64,000 nt of DNA from CAWELS01 sp964468205 (GTDB lineage Bacteria; Acidobacteriota; Terriglobia; Bryobacterales; Bryobacteraceae): the NCBI GenBank assembly GCA_964468205.1, contig CAYXVG010000040.1, forward strand, positions 6,134 to 70,133. The letters run 5' to 3'. Below are positions 36,004 to 45,308 of the stretch, in pieces. The notes beneath the pieces were generated by a model. It was given only the letters and a program-made list of their open reading frames with translations, did not search any database and was not told the origin of the DNA. The first letter of the stretch is position 1. Every line of letters starts with the position of its first letter. A program made the position numbers and the translations under genes.

Positions 36004-36186
36004 TGTAGTCACGTTCCGGAAGGTCCTCGGAAAGGGCTAACCGTCCTTTTCATTATAATGTCTTCAGCCGGCGCTGGTAGGCGCTTGCCCCGGCGAAGGT
36101 GTCCGGAAACGTTCCGGCTGGCAGCAAGAAGCGCCGGTGGGGCTCCGGGAATCCAGGTTTTCGCGGACGCTTGTTGGAGAGAATGG

Positions 36187-37494
36187 GTGGAGCAAATTAC
36201 TGTAACGCTGCTGGTCCGGATCGCGGTCGCGGCTTCGCTTGCCAGCATCATGGTCCGCTTTGAAGCCTTCCGTGGCATGCTAATGCGGGAGCAGCGGACC
36301 CTGAATCAGCGGATGAAGCTCGCCCTGGGCTTCTCGGGGGTGTTCGGCGCCGGGGTCGGCATTCGTGTCCTGACCAGGTCCTATTCCGCTGTCGATCTCG
36401 GCCTGGAAGGCAGCCTGCTTGCCGGGGTCGTGGGCGGCTACGTTACGGGGCTGGTCTCCGGCGTCCTGATCTCGTTGCCCGGGATGTTCGCCGGGGAGTA
36501 CCTCTCGATGATGCTCTTCGCCGGCGCCGGCGTGCTCGGCGGCTTGTTACGGGACATCGCTCCGGAAAAAGAAGAGGTATGGCGATTCTCGCCACTGCTC
36601 GACCTCAGCTTGGTGCGGCTCGTCCGCCGCTGGAGCGACCGCAAGCGGACCGCCTTCCACACGTTCTTTCTCGGTTCGATAATCTTTGCCGAATTTCTCC
36701 GCTTTAGCCTTCATAGCATTTGGGAGGATGGCCTGTTCAGCCTCCACCCGCCGTTTGCGAACGCGCACCCGGTGAGCGTGATCGGAGTCTACGTCACCAC
36801 GGTTTTCTGCATTACGATCCCGCTCAAGGTTTGGAATAACGCCCGGACGGAACAGAAGCTGGAATCCCAGCAGCGGTTGCTCAGCGAGGCTCGTCTGCAA
36901 GCTTTGCGCAATCAGATCAACCCGCACTTCCTGTTCAACACCCTGAATACCGTGTCCTCTCTTATCCGTATCAACCCGGAAGAGGCCCGCGCCGTCGTGC
37001 ATCGGCTCTCCAACATCCTCCGCCGCCTCCTGCGCAAGCATGAAAGCTTCACGCCGCTGAGCGAGGAACTCGCCTTCATTGACGACTATATGTCCATTGA
37101 GATGGTGCGCTTCGGAGATAGCCTTCATTTTGTCAAGGAGGCCGGTGCGGATACCTTGGACAGGCTGGTGCCGAACATGTTGCTGCAGCCTTTGGTTGAG
37201 AACAGCCTCCGCCATGGCTTGGCGAACAAGGTAGATGGCGGAACGATCCTCATCCGGAGCTACCTGGAGAACGGCAAGCTTTTTCTGCTCGTGGAGGACG
37301 ATGGAGCCGGGATCCCGGACTCGGCCATGGCGGATCTGTTCAGCCAGGGAATTGGGATCAGTAATGTCAATGAACGTTTACGAGTCATCTTCGGCGACGA
37401 CTACCGGATGTGGATTGACAGCAAGCCGGGCGAGGGAACCCGGATTAAGATCGAGATCCCGGATCTGCAGCCCGATCTCGTGGACGTTTCTTAG
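36187..37494 (+). CDS. LytS-type sensor histidine kinase (5TMR-LYT and His_kinase domains)
   Basis: 435 residues from a GTG start (GGAGAGA seven bases upstream). About six membrane helices lie in residues 5-180, with SLLAGVVGGYVTGLVSGVLI typical of LytS/YehU sensors; the cytoplasmic part has the His_kinase motif RNQINPHFLFNTLN and HATPase features (VENSLRHG, DDGAGIP). It would phosphorylate a LytR/AlgR-type regulator; none is in the window. The frame is open 138 codons further upstream, but those overlap ribA on the other strand. Confidence 0.87.
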   Translation: MEQITVTLLVRIAVAASLASIMVRFEAFRGMLMREQRTLNQRMKLALGFSGVFGAGVGIRVLTRSYSAVDLGLEGSLLAGVVGGYVTGLVSGVLISLPGMFAGEYLSMMLFAGAGVLGGLLRDIAPEKEEVWRFSPLLDLSLVRLVRRWSDRKRTAFHTFFLGSIIFAEFLRFSLHSIWEDGLFSLHPPFANAHPVSVIGVYVTTVFCITIPLKVWNNARTEQKLESQQRLLSEARLQALRNQINPHFLFNTLNTVSSLIRINPEEARAVVHRLSNILRRLLRKHESFTPLSEELAFIDDYMSIEMVRFGDSLHFVKEAGADTLDRLVPNMLLQPLVENSLRHGLANKVDGGTILIRSYLENGKLFLLVEDDGAGIPDSAMADLFSQGIGISNVNERLRVIFGDDYRMWIDSKPGEGTRIKIEIPDLQPDLVDVS

Positions 37495-37527
37495 CTGCAA
37501 GGCGGAGTGCGAATAATACCTGCGGCG

Positions 37528-38406
37528 CTATGGCGCCGGTGGCGGAGGAACCGGAGGCGACGATGGGGGCGGGGGAACCGGCGGGCCGGAAGCGCCACCC
37601 GGATCTCCCGGAGGAGCAGGTTCTGGTCCTGTGTCGCCTGGAAGCTGCGGGCCGCCACCGGTCGGGGTCGAACCTGGGCTGCTGCCGCCGCGCGGATATT
37701 GGATCATGATGGTATAGAGAGCGTCAGCGCCAGCCCGCAGCACCCGTTCCACCACGGCGTTGCGATCCACGGCCCGCTTTGCCAGCGGAATGTTCTTATA
37801 GATCCGAAGGTACTCTCCGGCGGCAACCGGCTTGGACTTCGTTTCCCCTATTAACCGGTGGCGGACATCCACGAGGCCTTCATCCACGGAGACGAGCGTA
37901 GTGTCGTCTTCATCCTCGATGAGTACGTCAAAAACAGTACCGCGAACCGAGATCACCGCCGTGGGCGTGAATATCCGGTTGTGGTTCGGCTGATCGCCGA
38001 GTTTGCGGATGAACACCTTGACCTGTCCGAGCCATAGGTCCAGTAGATCCCTCCAGTCGCCCTGGTTTGCGCGGAAGGTTACTCTTGAATTCGGGAACAC
38101 GTGGAAGGTGCTGCCATCCTCGATCTCAAACACCGCAAAGCTGTCCGGACCGGTGAGAATCACCTGTTTCGGGCGAACCGAATCGCCGGGGTTGAGCACC
38201 CACGGCTCCGAGCCTTTCAAGACCGAAACATCGCCATGGAGTTGTACAACATGCGCGGAGCCGGGCATGAGCGGTTCGGCGGGATCTGGAGCTTGTGGGA
38301 GAGAAGGGAAGGACTGGGCCACACACACTCCGGCTGTAAGGGCGGCCAGCAGCCACCCACGCAGCCCGCTTTTCAGCCCGCCGGACATGTGCGAACAGAA
38401 CCTCAA
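37528..38406 (-). CDS. FecR domain-containing exported protein
   Basis: 292 residues. Signal peptide (LLAALTAGVCVAQ), then a FecR-like domain with VVQLHGDVSVLKGSEPW, RVTFRANQGD and TAVISVRGTVFDVLIED; such domains sense or shape periplasmic stimuli. The last 50 residues are a Pro/Gly-rich tail (PPVPPPPSSPPVP). No sigma factor or TonB receptor is adjacent, so it is probably not a classical FecR anti-sigma; the function is unknown. ATG at 38406 or 38388 could be the start. Confidence 0.78.
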   Translation of the reverse strand: MRFCSHMSGGLKSGLRGWLLAALTAGVCVAQSFPSLPQAPDPAEPLMPGSAHVVQLHGDVSVLKGSEPWVLNPGDSVRPKQVILTGPDSFAVFEIEDGSTFHVFPNSRVTFRANQGDWRDLLDLWLGQVKVFIRKLGDQPNHNRIFTPTAVISVRGTVFDVLIEDEDDTTLVSVDEGLVDVRHRLIGETKSKPVAAGEYLRIYKNIPLAKRAVDRNAVVERVLRAGADALYTIMIQYPRGGSSPGSTPTGGGPQLPGDTGPEPAPPGDPGGASGPPVPPPPSSPPVPPPPAP

Positions 38407-38588
38407 TACTATAATCGGCCTTGCGGGTCTGATCCTCCAGCCCCGCAGAACCTTAGTCTACCACCAAAAACTTGGTTGCAAGCGGGGGGCCGCAATGAAA
38501 TCTCAGAATAAAGTAACGCGATATCAACACTTATATATCCCGGCAGCCGATAGACTGAGAGAGAAGCAGGTTAAAATAGACTCCGTAG

Positions 38589-40508
38589 ATGTGTCAAACT
38601 TCCACAATCAGGCCCGGCCGGTGGGTGATGGCGCCCCTGCTTCTGATGGCCGCGCATTTCTTTGCGGCGGCCCAGCCAACGGCTGAGTTCCGTTTGCCTC
38701 CAGTGGATTGGCGTCAGGTGGGGGGGACGGTCTTCGAGGCGAACCTCGCCGGCCTCGCTACCGGACCGGTGGAAGACCTTTGGTACAGTTCAGGCGGCGC
38801 TCGCTTAACAATTCGCACGGCGTCCGGCAGGTTTCTCGAGACCGCGGACTTCGAAACATGGAACGAGACTGCCGCACCGGTGCGCCCGGATGAGGAGCCG
38901 GTCCCCGGCGTGGTTTTCACGCCGGAACCGGGCGTTACTCTGAAGGCTCGCGGCGCCACGGTCTATGCGCTGGGCCGAGCGGTCTATCGTTCGGACGACG
39001 GGGGGCTCACCTGGGCCAACCTGAGCGAGTATCGGGGCCGGTCGATTATCGGCCGCGGTCTGACCGGCATGACCATTTCTCCGCTGGACGCGGATGAGAT
39101 CGCCGTCGCGGGTCAGTTCGGCGTATGGCGCTCCACTGATGGCGGGCTCACCTGGGCTGGTATCAATGATTCGCTGCCGAATCTGCCCGCGCTCGAACTG
39201 GCCGGATTGCCCGGCGATGGCCGCGGCGCCCGAATTCTGGCCGATGGAATCGGGATACTCGAGTGGACGCCCGGCGAAAGATTTGCCTGGCGTGCCGTCA
39301 CTGCGGCGGAATTAGTCCGTGAGGAGGAGTTCCGCGAGCGCCTGATGGAAGTGCTGGGGGAACCGCTTCTGACTGTCACCAGGGCCGGAGACTTCATCTA
39401 TGCGGGTAGCGCCCAGGCCGCCCGGTTGTGGGTATCCCCGGACCGCGGGGCGTCTTGGCGTCCCTTTGAGATTGGTGGCGGCGGGCCGGTGTCGAGCATC
39501 CATGCCATTCCCGGCAATCCGAGGGTGGCGCTGGCGGCGCTTGCCGCGGACGACGGCGCGCGAATTCTCCGAACCACGAACGGCGGGCTATTCTGGGATG
39601 ATCTTACGAATGGTCTGCCGGCGGGCAAGGCCAACGCCGTTGCCGCCGATCCGTCCACGGGAGCTGTGTATGCCGCCACGGCGGCCGGCGTATTTTTCAC
39701 CGTTGCCGATCTGTTGGGCGCCGCGCCTCCAGTGTCATGGATTGAAGTTTCCGGAGGATTGCCCAATGCCCCGGTCTTGGACCTCCGTCTGGACGCGGCC
39801 GGAAACCAACTCTATGTTGTTCTCGATGGCGCCGGCGTCTTCGCCGGGCTGGCGCCGCACCGCTTTTTCGCGCCGGCAGTCGTAAATGCCGCGGATCTCC
39901 GTGCGCGGCCAGCATCTCCCGGGGTGTTGCTCAGTGTGATGGGCGGCAACGTGGTAGCCGCCGGAGCTGGGCCGCTGGACGTGCCGATTCTAGCTGCGAC
40001 GGCGCGCGAATCACAGATTCAGATTCCATTTGAGGCCGCTGGCACGGCGCTCTCCCTCGCTTTGACCACTACCGGTTCTGGCGAGGGCGAGAGACGGTTG
40101 ACTCTTGGGCTGCCTCTTCGCGCAGCGGCCCCGGCGATTTTCGAGGACCGCGCAGGCGCGCCGATGGTCCTCGATGCCGGCAGCGGCGTAATGTTGGATG
40201 CGATGACTCCCGGCCGCGCTGGTTCCCGGTTGCAAATCCTTGCCACCGGCTTAGGCAAAGTTGACCCGAACTGGCCCACGGGAATGCCGGCTCCGCTGGA
40301 GGATCCGCCTCGGGTTGTCGCTGATGTCACCGTCATGCTGGATAGAACTCCGGTGGAACCCATCCGGGCCACTCTTGCGCCCGGCTATATCGGATTCTAT
40401 ATCGTCGAATTCGTTGTGCCTGATATTGTCAACGAAGGCCCGAACGAACTGTACATCGAAGCCGCCGGCCAGCCAAGCAACCGGACGCGCATTTATCTGG
40501 AGCAGTAG
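38589..40508 (+). CDS. BNR-repeat exported protein with Solibacter C-terminal domain
   Basis: 639 residues. A signal peptide (VMAPLLLMAAHFFAAAQ) is followed by a beta-propeller with sialidase-like/BNR motifs (SDDGGLTW, STDGGLTW, SPDRGASW). The final 200 residues start FAPAVVNAADLRA and end RTRIYLEQ, as in the uncharacterised C-terminal domain named for Solibacter usitatus (TIGR03437 type, from memory). The domain combination suggests a secreted photosystem-stability-like or glycan-binding propeller of unknown role. ATG 38589 or 38628 could be the start. This family is a lineage marker for Solibacter-type acidobacteria. Confidence 0.82.
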   Translation: MCQTSTIRPGRWVMAPLLLMAAHFFAAAQPTAEFRLPPVDWRQVGGTVFEANLAGLATGPVEDLWYSSGGARLTIRTASGRFLETADFETWNETAAPVRPDEEPVPGVVFTPEPGVTLKARGATVYALGRAVYRSDDGGLTWANLSEYRGRSIIGRGLTGMTISPLDADEIAVAGQFGVWRSTDGGLTWAGINDSLPNLPALELAGLPGDGRGARILADGIGILEWTPGERFAWRAVTAAELVREEEFRERLMEVLGEPLLTVTRAGDFIYAGSAQAARLWVSPDRGASWRPFEIGGGGPVSSIHAIPGNPRVALAALAADDGARILRTTNGGLFWDDLTNGLPAGKANAVAADPSTGAVYAATAAGVFFTVADLLGAAPPVSWIEVSGGLPNAPVLDLRLDAAGNQLYVVLDGAGVFAGLAPHRFFAPAVVNAADLRARPASPGVLLSVMGGNVVAAGAGPLDVPILAATARESQIQIPFEAAGTALSLALTTTGSGEGERRLTLGLPLRAAAPAIFEDRAGAPMVLDAGSGVMLDAMTPGRAGSRLQILATGLGKVDPNWPTGMPAPLEDPPRVVADVTVMLDRTPVEPIRATLAPGYIGFYIVEFVVPDIVNEGPNELYIEAAGQPSNRTRIYLEQ

Positions 40509-40644
40509 CCGCTATCGGTTCCCGCGACAACTGGTGTGAGGTTGCCGCCTATGTTCGGGTTCATTCTCGTTCCCCCGGCAGAGAAATAATACCGGGACCG
40601 AAGGTCTCTCTATCTTGTTAGAAACGCGCTGCGATAATCAGGAG

Positions 40645-41598
40645 ATGGACTTCGCGGAAGCCCTGGCCCGGCGCCCCGTGATTCTCGCCGAAGGGGCGGT
40701 GATCGAGAGATTGCGCCGCGATCCCTCGGTGGAGCTTGACGAGAACGTGCTCCACGCCGGTTTTGTTCTGACCGGCTCCGGAAGGCGGAGTTTGGCCGCC
40801 ATCTACAACGAATATCTCGAGATAGGACGCTGCTTCGGGCTGCCCATGATCCTGCTGACGCCAACCTGGCGGGCGAACCCGGAGCGGCTGGCACGGGCCG
40901 GATTGGCGGGGCAGGACGTGAATGGAGAGGCGGTCCGGTTTCTAAAGGAATTGCGGGCGGGCTGCGGCGAATATGCGCGGCAGGTTTGGATTGGCGGCTT
41001 GATAGGGGTGCGGGGAGACGCCTACCGTCCAGGAGACGCTCTTCCCGAGGCGGAGGCGGCAAATTTCCACCGTCCCCAACTGGAGAGTCTGGCGGCCGCG
41101 GGAGCCGATTTCCTGCTTGCCGCAACGCTGCCGGCCGTCGGCGAGGCGAAAGGAATTGCACGAGCGATGGCTGCCACCGGCCATCCGTATCTGCCAAGTT
41201 TCCTCATCGACGGAGCGGGCCGCCTGCTGGATGGCACTCTGCTCGAAGTGGCGTTGGGCGCAATTGACCGGGAGGTGGCGCCAGCGCCTACAGGATACAT
41301 GATCAATTGCGTGCATCATTCTGCATTGCGGAGCGCGCTCGCGGGTTTACCTGCCGGCGCCCGCGAACGGCTGGCGGGGCTCCAGGCGAACACCTCGGCG
41401 AAGAGCCCGGAAGAACTCGACGGCCTCGCCGAGTTGGATACGGAGCCCCCTGAGGCGTTCGGCCGGGCGCTGGCGGAGCTGCACCGCGAATACGGACTGA
41501 GAATACTGGGCGGGTGCTGCGGGTCCGATGGGTCGCACATCAGAGCCCTGGCGGCGGATCTGATGGGCCGCACCCGAAAACGCCCGAGCCCGGCGTAG
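40645..41598 (+). CDS. Homocysteine S-methyltransferase family protein
   Basis: 317 residues from the ATG at 40645. Zinc ligands typical of the family are visible: NCVHH (Cys at about 238) and the GGCCGSDGSHI pair near the C-terminus. The N-terminal loop AEGAVIERL corresponds to DGAMGT of MetH/BHMT-type enzymes. These transfer a methyl group to homocysteine or other thiols. A TTG start ten codons upstream is possible; GGAG lies immediately before the chosen ATG, and a GATAAT box precedes it, so the transcript might be near-leaderless. Confidence 0.85.
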   Translation: MDFAEALARRPVILAEGAVIERLRRDPSVELDENVLHAGFVLTGSGRRSLAAIYNEYLEIGRCFGLPMILLTPTWRANPERLARAGLAGQDVNGEAVRFLKELRAGCGEYARQVWIGGLIGVRGDAYRPGDALPEAEAANFHRPQLESLAAAGADFLLAATLPAVGEAKGIARAMAATGHPYLPSFLIDGAGRLLDGTLLEVALGAIDREVAPAPTGYMINCVHHSALRSALAGLPAGARERLAGLQANTSAKSPEELDGLAELDTEPPEAFGRALAELHREYGLRILGGCCGSDGSHIRALAADLMGRTRKRPSPA

Positions 41599-41635
41599 GG
41601 GCGAGCCTGCGGCGGCGAGTAGGCGGCGACTAACG

Positions 41636-41641
41636 TATAAT
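41636..41641 (+). promoter_or_regulatory. -10 element upstream of the NtrY-like kinase
   Basis: Perfect TATAAT 24 bases before the kinase start codon. No strong -35 hexamer seen. Confidence 0.35.
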
Positions 41642-41665
41642 CGGAACGAAAGGGCGCGAAACCTC

Positions 41666-43759
41666 ATGAAAGAGCGGGTTTTAACGGCGGTAGTGGCAGT
41701 TGCCCTCGCGGTATCGCTCGTTCTCGTGATCTGGCAGGGGTCCTTTACATTCGGCGAATACGCGCCCACCAGCATCGAGCAAACGTGGCTGTTCTGGTCC
41801 GTCTCCACCCTCATGTTCCTGTTGATGGTGACGCTCGGCTTCATGCTTTTTCGGACGGCTGTGCGCCTTTACGTGGAGGGCCGGACGAGCCGGACGGGGG
41901 CGGGCATCAAGACCAAGATGGTGGTGGGAGCGCTCGCGCTCACTTTCATCCCGGTGTTCTTCATGGTGCTTTTCAGCGTCTATGTGCTGAACCGCAACCT
42001 CGAGAAGTGGTTCAGCCGGCCGGCGGAAAACGTCCAGCTCAATCTGTCTGAAATCGGCGTGGCGCTCGACCGGGCGGCGCGGGAGAAGGCCGAGGCGCAG
42101 GCTGACTGGCTGGCCGGGTTGCCCGCAGTGCGCGACTATCTGGCGACGGGTGTGCGTGACGATGCGTTTTTCGACGCTCTGTGCAAGAAACGGGACATTG
42201 GGCCGGTGTATTTGGCGCTCGAGGGAGAACAGAAGCTGCCGGTCTGTCCCGTGCCCGAGGAGGAAGCCGGCGGCGGGCCGGTGGTGGTAAGAATCCCGGT
42301 TTACGCCCACAGTGGCGACGAGGCTGCGCTGGTGCTGACGACACGGGTGGCCGAGGACATGGCAACGCGCCAGGAGGAGATTAGCCGGCACATCTCCGAA
42401 TACGAGCAGCTCCGGCAAAGCCGGAAAGCGACCCGGAGCGCCTACCTGCTGCTGCTCTCGCTCATTACACTGTTTATTCTATTCGTGGCCACCTGGATCG
42501 CCCTCTTCCTGGCGAAGCAGATCAACGTTCCCATTGCGGCGCTCCTCGCCGCGGCGGCGCAGGTGCGCCGGGGCAGGCTCTCGTACCGGATCAACGTGAC
42601 GGCCATGGATGAGCTGGGCAGCTTGGTGCGTGCGTTCAATGAGATGACCGAGGGTCTGGAGTCGAGCGCGCGGGAGCTGGAATTGCGGCGGCGGTTCATC
42701 GAAGCAATTGTCGACAATATTCCGTCGGGTGTCGTATCAATATCGGCCGATGGGACCATACGCACGGCCAACCGCGCGCTCGCACAGATCTTCGGCGCCG
42801 AGACGGCGGAGGCCGCGGCCCAAATCGAGGATCTGTTTCCGCGATCCGAAGGCCCGGAATTACGCTACATGATGAACCGCGCCCGGCGCACGAGGGTTGC
42901 CGCGCGGCAATTCGAATTCAGTCGCGGCGCCCGCTCGCTGCACTTGGCGGTTACCATTTCCTCGCTTGAGAGCGCGGAAGCGGGTGGATTCGTGGTAGTG
43001 ATCGAGGACACCACCGAGCTGCTCCGGGCACAGAAGACTATGGCCTGGCGCGAGGTGGCGCGGCGCATCGCGCATGAGATGAAGAATCCGCTCACGCCGA
43101 TCTCTCTGGCGGCCCAGCGGATCGGGCGGCAGTTGGACAAGGCGCCGGGAGACGGAAGGCGTTCGCCGGAAGAGCTGGAGCGGATTCTGCGCGAGTGTTC
43201 GGCGACGATCTCACAAGAAGTGGAGTCGGTGCGAACGCTGGTGGACGAGTTCTCCCACTTCGCCCGGTTCCCAGCGGCGGAACCCGAGCCGGCCGACCTC
43301 AACGAAGTGGTAGAAACCGGCTTGGCGGTATTCCAGGGGCGGCTGGACGGTGTCACCGTAACCCGTTCGCTCGAGCCAGGGTTGCCCTTGGTGAAGATTG
43401 ACCGCGAGCAGTTTAAACGCGTAATCGTGAACTTGGTGGACAACTCCTGCGAGGCAATGTCCGGCTCGGCGTTGAAGCAATTGCTGGTGGCGACGCGGAC
43501 CGCGGGACCGGACGCCGTTGAGCTGGTCGTGGCCGACACCGGCTGCGGCGTATCACTGGAGGATCGGGAGAAGCTCTTCCTGCCGTATTTTTCCACCAAA
43601 GGACGGGGGACTGGGCTCGGCTTGGCGATCGTGAATCAGATTGTGACCGACCACGGTGCGAATATCCGCGTGGAAAACAATCGCCCTTCGGGTAGCCGGT
43701 TCATCGTGGATATCCCTGTCGCGGTGATAGAACAGCAACCGGTTGAAAACAAAGCATGA
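41666..43759 (+). CDS. NtrY-like sensor histidine kinase
   Basis: 697 residues. Four membrane helices (about 5-25, 43-65, 90-112 and 259-280), a HAMP region, a PAS domain (about 335-445), HisKA with RRIAHEMKNPLTPIS, and a HATPase domain with GRGTGLGLAIV. The architecture matches NtrY, and a sigma-54 regulator follows with a four-base overlap. The pair probably controls nitrogen or redox-linked genes, as NtrYX does in other bacteria; that is inference. Confidence 0.9.
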   Translation: MKERVLTAVVAVALAVSLVLVIWQGSFTFGEYAPTSIEQTWLFWSVSTLMFLLMVTLGFMLFRTAVRLYVEGRTSRTGAGIKTKMVVGALALTFIPVFFMVLFSVYVLNRNLEKWFSRPAENVQLNLSEIGVALDRAAREKAEAQADWLAGLPAVRDYLATGVRDDAFFDALCKKRDIGPVYLALEGEQKLPVCPVPEEEAGGGPVVVRIPVYAHSGDEAALVLTTRVAEDMATRQEEISRHISEYEQLRQSRKATRSAYLLLLSLITLFILFVATWIALFLAKQINVPIAALLAAAAQVRRGRLSYRINVTAMDELGSLVRAFNEMTEGLESSARELELRRRFIEAIVDNIPSGVVSISADGTIRTANRALAQIFGAETAEAAAQIEDLFPRSEGPELRYMMNRARRTRVAARQFEFSRGARSLHLAVTISSLESAEAGGFVVVIEDTTELLRAQKTMAWREVARRIAHEMKNPLTPISLAAQRIGRQLDKAPGDGRRSPEELERILRECSATISQEVESVRTLVDEFSHFARFPAAEPEPADLNEVVETGLAVFQGRLDGVTVTRSLEPGLPLVKIDREQFKRVIVNLVDNSCEAMSGSALKQLLVATRTAGPDAVELVVADTGCGVSLEDREKLFLPYFSTKGRGTGLGLAIVNQIVTDHGANIRVENNRPSGSRFIVDIPVAVIEQQPVENKA

Positions 43760-45120
43760 AGAGACACCGCATCCTGGTTGTCGACGATGAGCCGCTGATC
43801 CGCCAGACGCTGGGCGGCGTGCTCGAAGACGAGGGCTACTCGACCCACGGCGTCGCGAGCGGCGAAGAATGTCTCGACGAGTTGGGGCGGAATGCGTACG
43901 ACTTGGTGCTGCTCGATATCTGGCTTCCGGGCATCGATGGGCTGGAGGCATTGAGCCGGATTTATGAGCGGCGGGCGGCTGACCGCCCTGCGGTAGTGAT
44001 GATCTCGGGCCACGGTAACGTCGAGACGGCGGTAAAGGCGACCAAGCTTGGCGCATTCGATTTTCTCGAGAAGCCGCTCACGATCGACAAGGTTGCTCTT
44101 GTGGTGAAGAACGCCATCAGACAGCGGCGGCTGGAACGAGAGGTGGATCGCCTCAGGGAGGAGGATGGCGCGCGCCCGCGCATCATCGGCGAGAGCATTC
44201 CCATGAAGGCCCTGCGGCAGCAGTTGGACCTGATGGCCGGTACCAATGGGCGGGTATTGATCTTCGGCGAAAGCGGCACCGGCAAGGAACTCGTGGCCCA
44301 CGCGATCCACGCCATGAGCGACCGGGCGACGGAGCCGTTTATCGATGTAAATTGCGCGGCGATTCCGGAGGAACTGATCGAAAGCGAGCTGTTCGGCCAC
44401 CGCAAGGGGAGCTTTACCGGCGCCTCGGATGACAAAGTGGGCAAGCTCCAGAAGGCCGACGGCGGGACGGTCTTCCTCGACGAGGTCGGCGATATGAGCC
44501 TGAAGACCCAGGCCAAGGTTCTGCGGGCCCTCGACGAGCAGAAATTCGAGCCGGTGGGCGCGGCTGAGTCGGTGCAGGTGGACGTCCGGGTGGTGGCGGC
44601 GACGAACAAGAATCTTGAGCGCGAGATCGAGAATGGGAACTTCCGCGAGGATCTCTACTATCGTCTCAACGTGATTCCTTTCTACGTGCCGCCCCTGCGG
44701 GACCGGCTGGAGGACGTGCCGGTGCTGGCCGACTACTTCCTGCACGAATTCTCCTCCGCTTACGGCCGGCAGCCGAAGCAGTTGACGCCTGCCGCCTACG
44801 AGATACTGCTCGCATACCGCTGGCCGGGCAATGTGCGCGAGCTGCGCAATTTGATGGAGCGTATCGTCATCATGAATCTGCAGGTGCGCATTGACGCCCG
44901 TCACATTCAACTACCTGGAGTGCGAGGCGGGGTCCAACTCCCGGTTCTGGACGCCACGGCCAGTTTGCAGGAGGTGCGCGAGGCCGCCGAAAGGGAGCAC
45001 ATTCTTAAGAAGCTGGAAGAGACGGGCGGGAATGTTTCCCGGGCGGCGGAGTTGCTGGGGCTCGAGCGATCCAACTTGTACCGGAAGATGAAATCGCTGG
45101 AGATTCATCACAAGGAATAG
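43756..45120 (+). CDS. NtrX-like sigma-54-dependent response regulator
   Basis: 454 residues. Receiver domain with DDEP, phosphoacceptor Asp in LLDIWLPGIDG, and Lys in LEKPLT; AAA domain with Walker A GESGTGKE, sigma-54 loop GSFTGA (GAFTGA with Ala to Ser), Walker B VFLDEVGDM; and a C-terminal Fis-like helix-turn-helix (GNVSRAAELLGLERSNLYRKM). Overlaps the kinase by ATGA, so the two-component pair is translationally coupled. The variant loop may lower or alter sigma-54 interaction; see finding. Confidence 0.92.
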   Translation: MKRHRILVVDDEPLIRQTLGGVLEDEGYSTHGVASGEECLDELGRNAYDLVLLDIWLPGIDGLEALSRIYERRAADRPAVVMISGHGNVETAVKATKLGAFDFLEKPLTIDKVALVVKNAIRQRRLEREVDRLREEDGARPRIIGESIPMKALRQQLDLMAGTNGRVLIFGESGTGKELVAHAIHAMSDRATEPFIDVNCAAIPEELIESELFGHRKGSFTGASDDKVGKLQKADGGTVFLDEVGDMSLKTQAKVLRALDEQKFEPVGAAESVQVDVRVVAATNKNLEREIENGNFREDLYYRLNVIPFYVPPLRDRLEDVPVLADYFLHEFSSAYGRQPKQLTPAAYEILLAYRWPGNVRELRNLMERIVIMNLQVRIDARHIQLPGVRGGVQLPVLDATASLQEVREAAEREHILKKLEETGGNVSRAAELLGLERSNLYRKMKSLEIHHKE

Positions 45121-45255
45121 GAATCGGCCGAACAGAGTCCGCGGGCTAAACCGCCGGCCCCACAGGCGTCTGGCGCGAGGCCCCGCGAAGGCCGGCGAGG
45201 CGATGGCTTCTCTTTGCCACCACGTATCTGCGTTAACCAGACCTGATAGTCTACA

Positions 45256-45285
45256 TTGCTCTGACGCCCCGCGGTCACATACAAT
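45256..45285 (+). promoter_or_regulatory. Candidate promoter of nuoM
   Basis: TTGCTC and TACAAT separated by 18 bases, starting 54 bases before the nuoM ATG. Reasonable but imperfect sigma-70-like pair. Confidence 0.4.
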
Positions 45286-45308
45286 AAGGGTTTCTTACGG
45301 CCGAAGTC

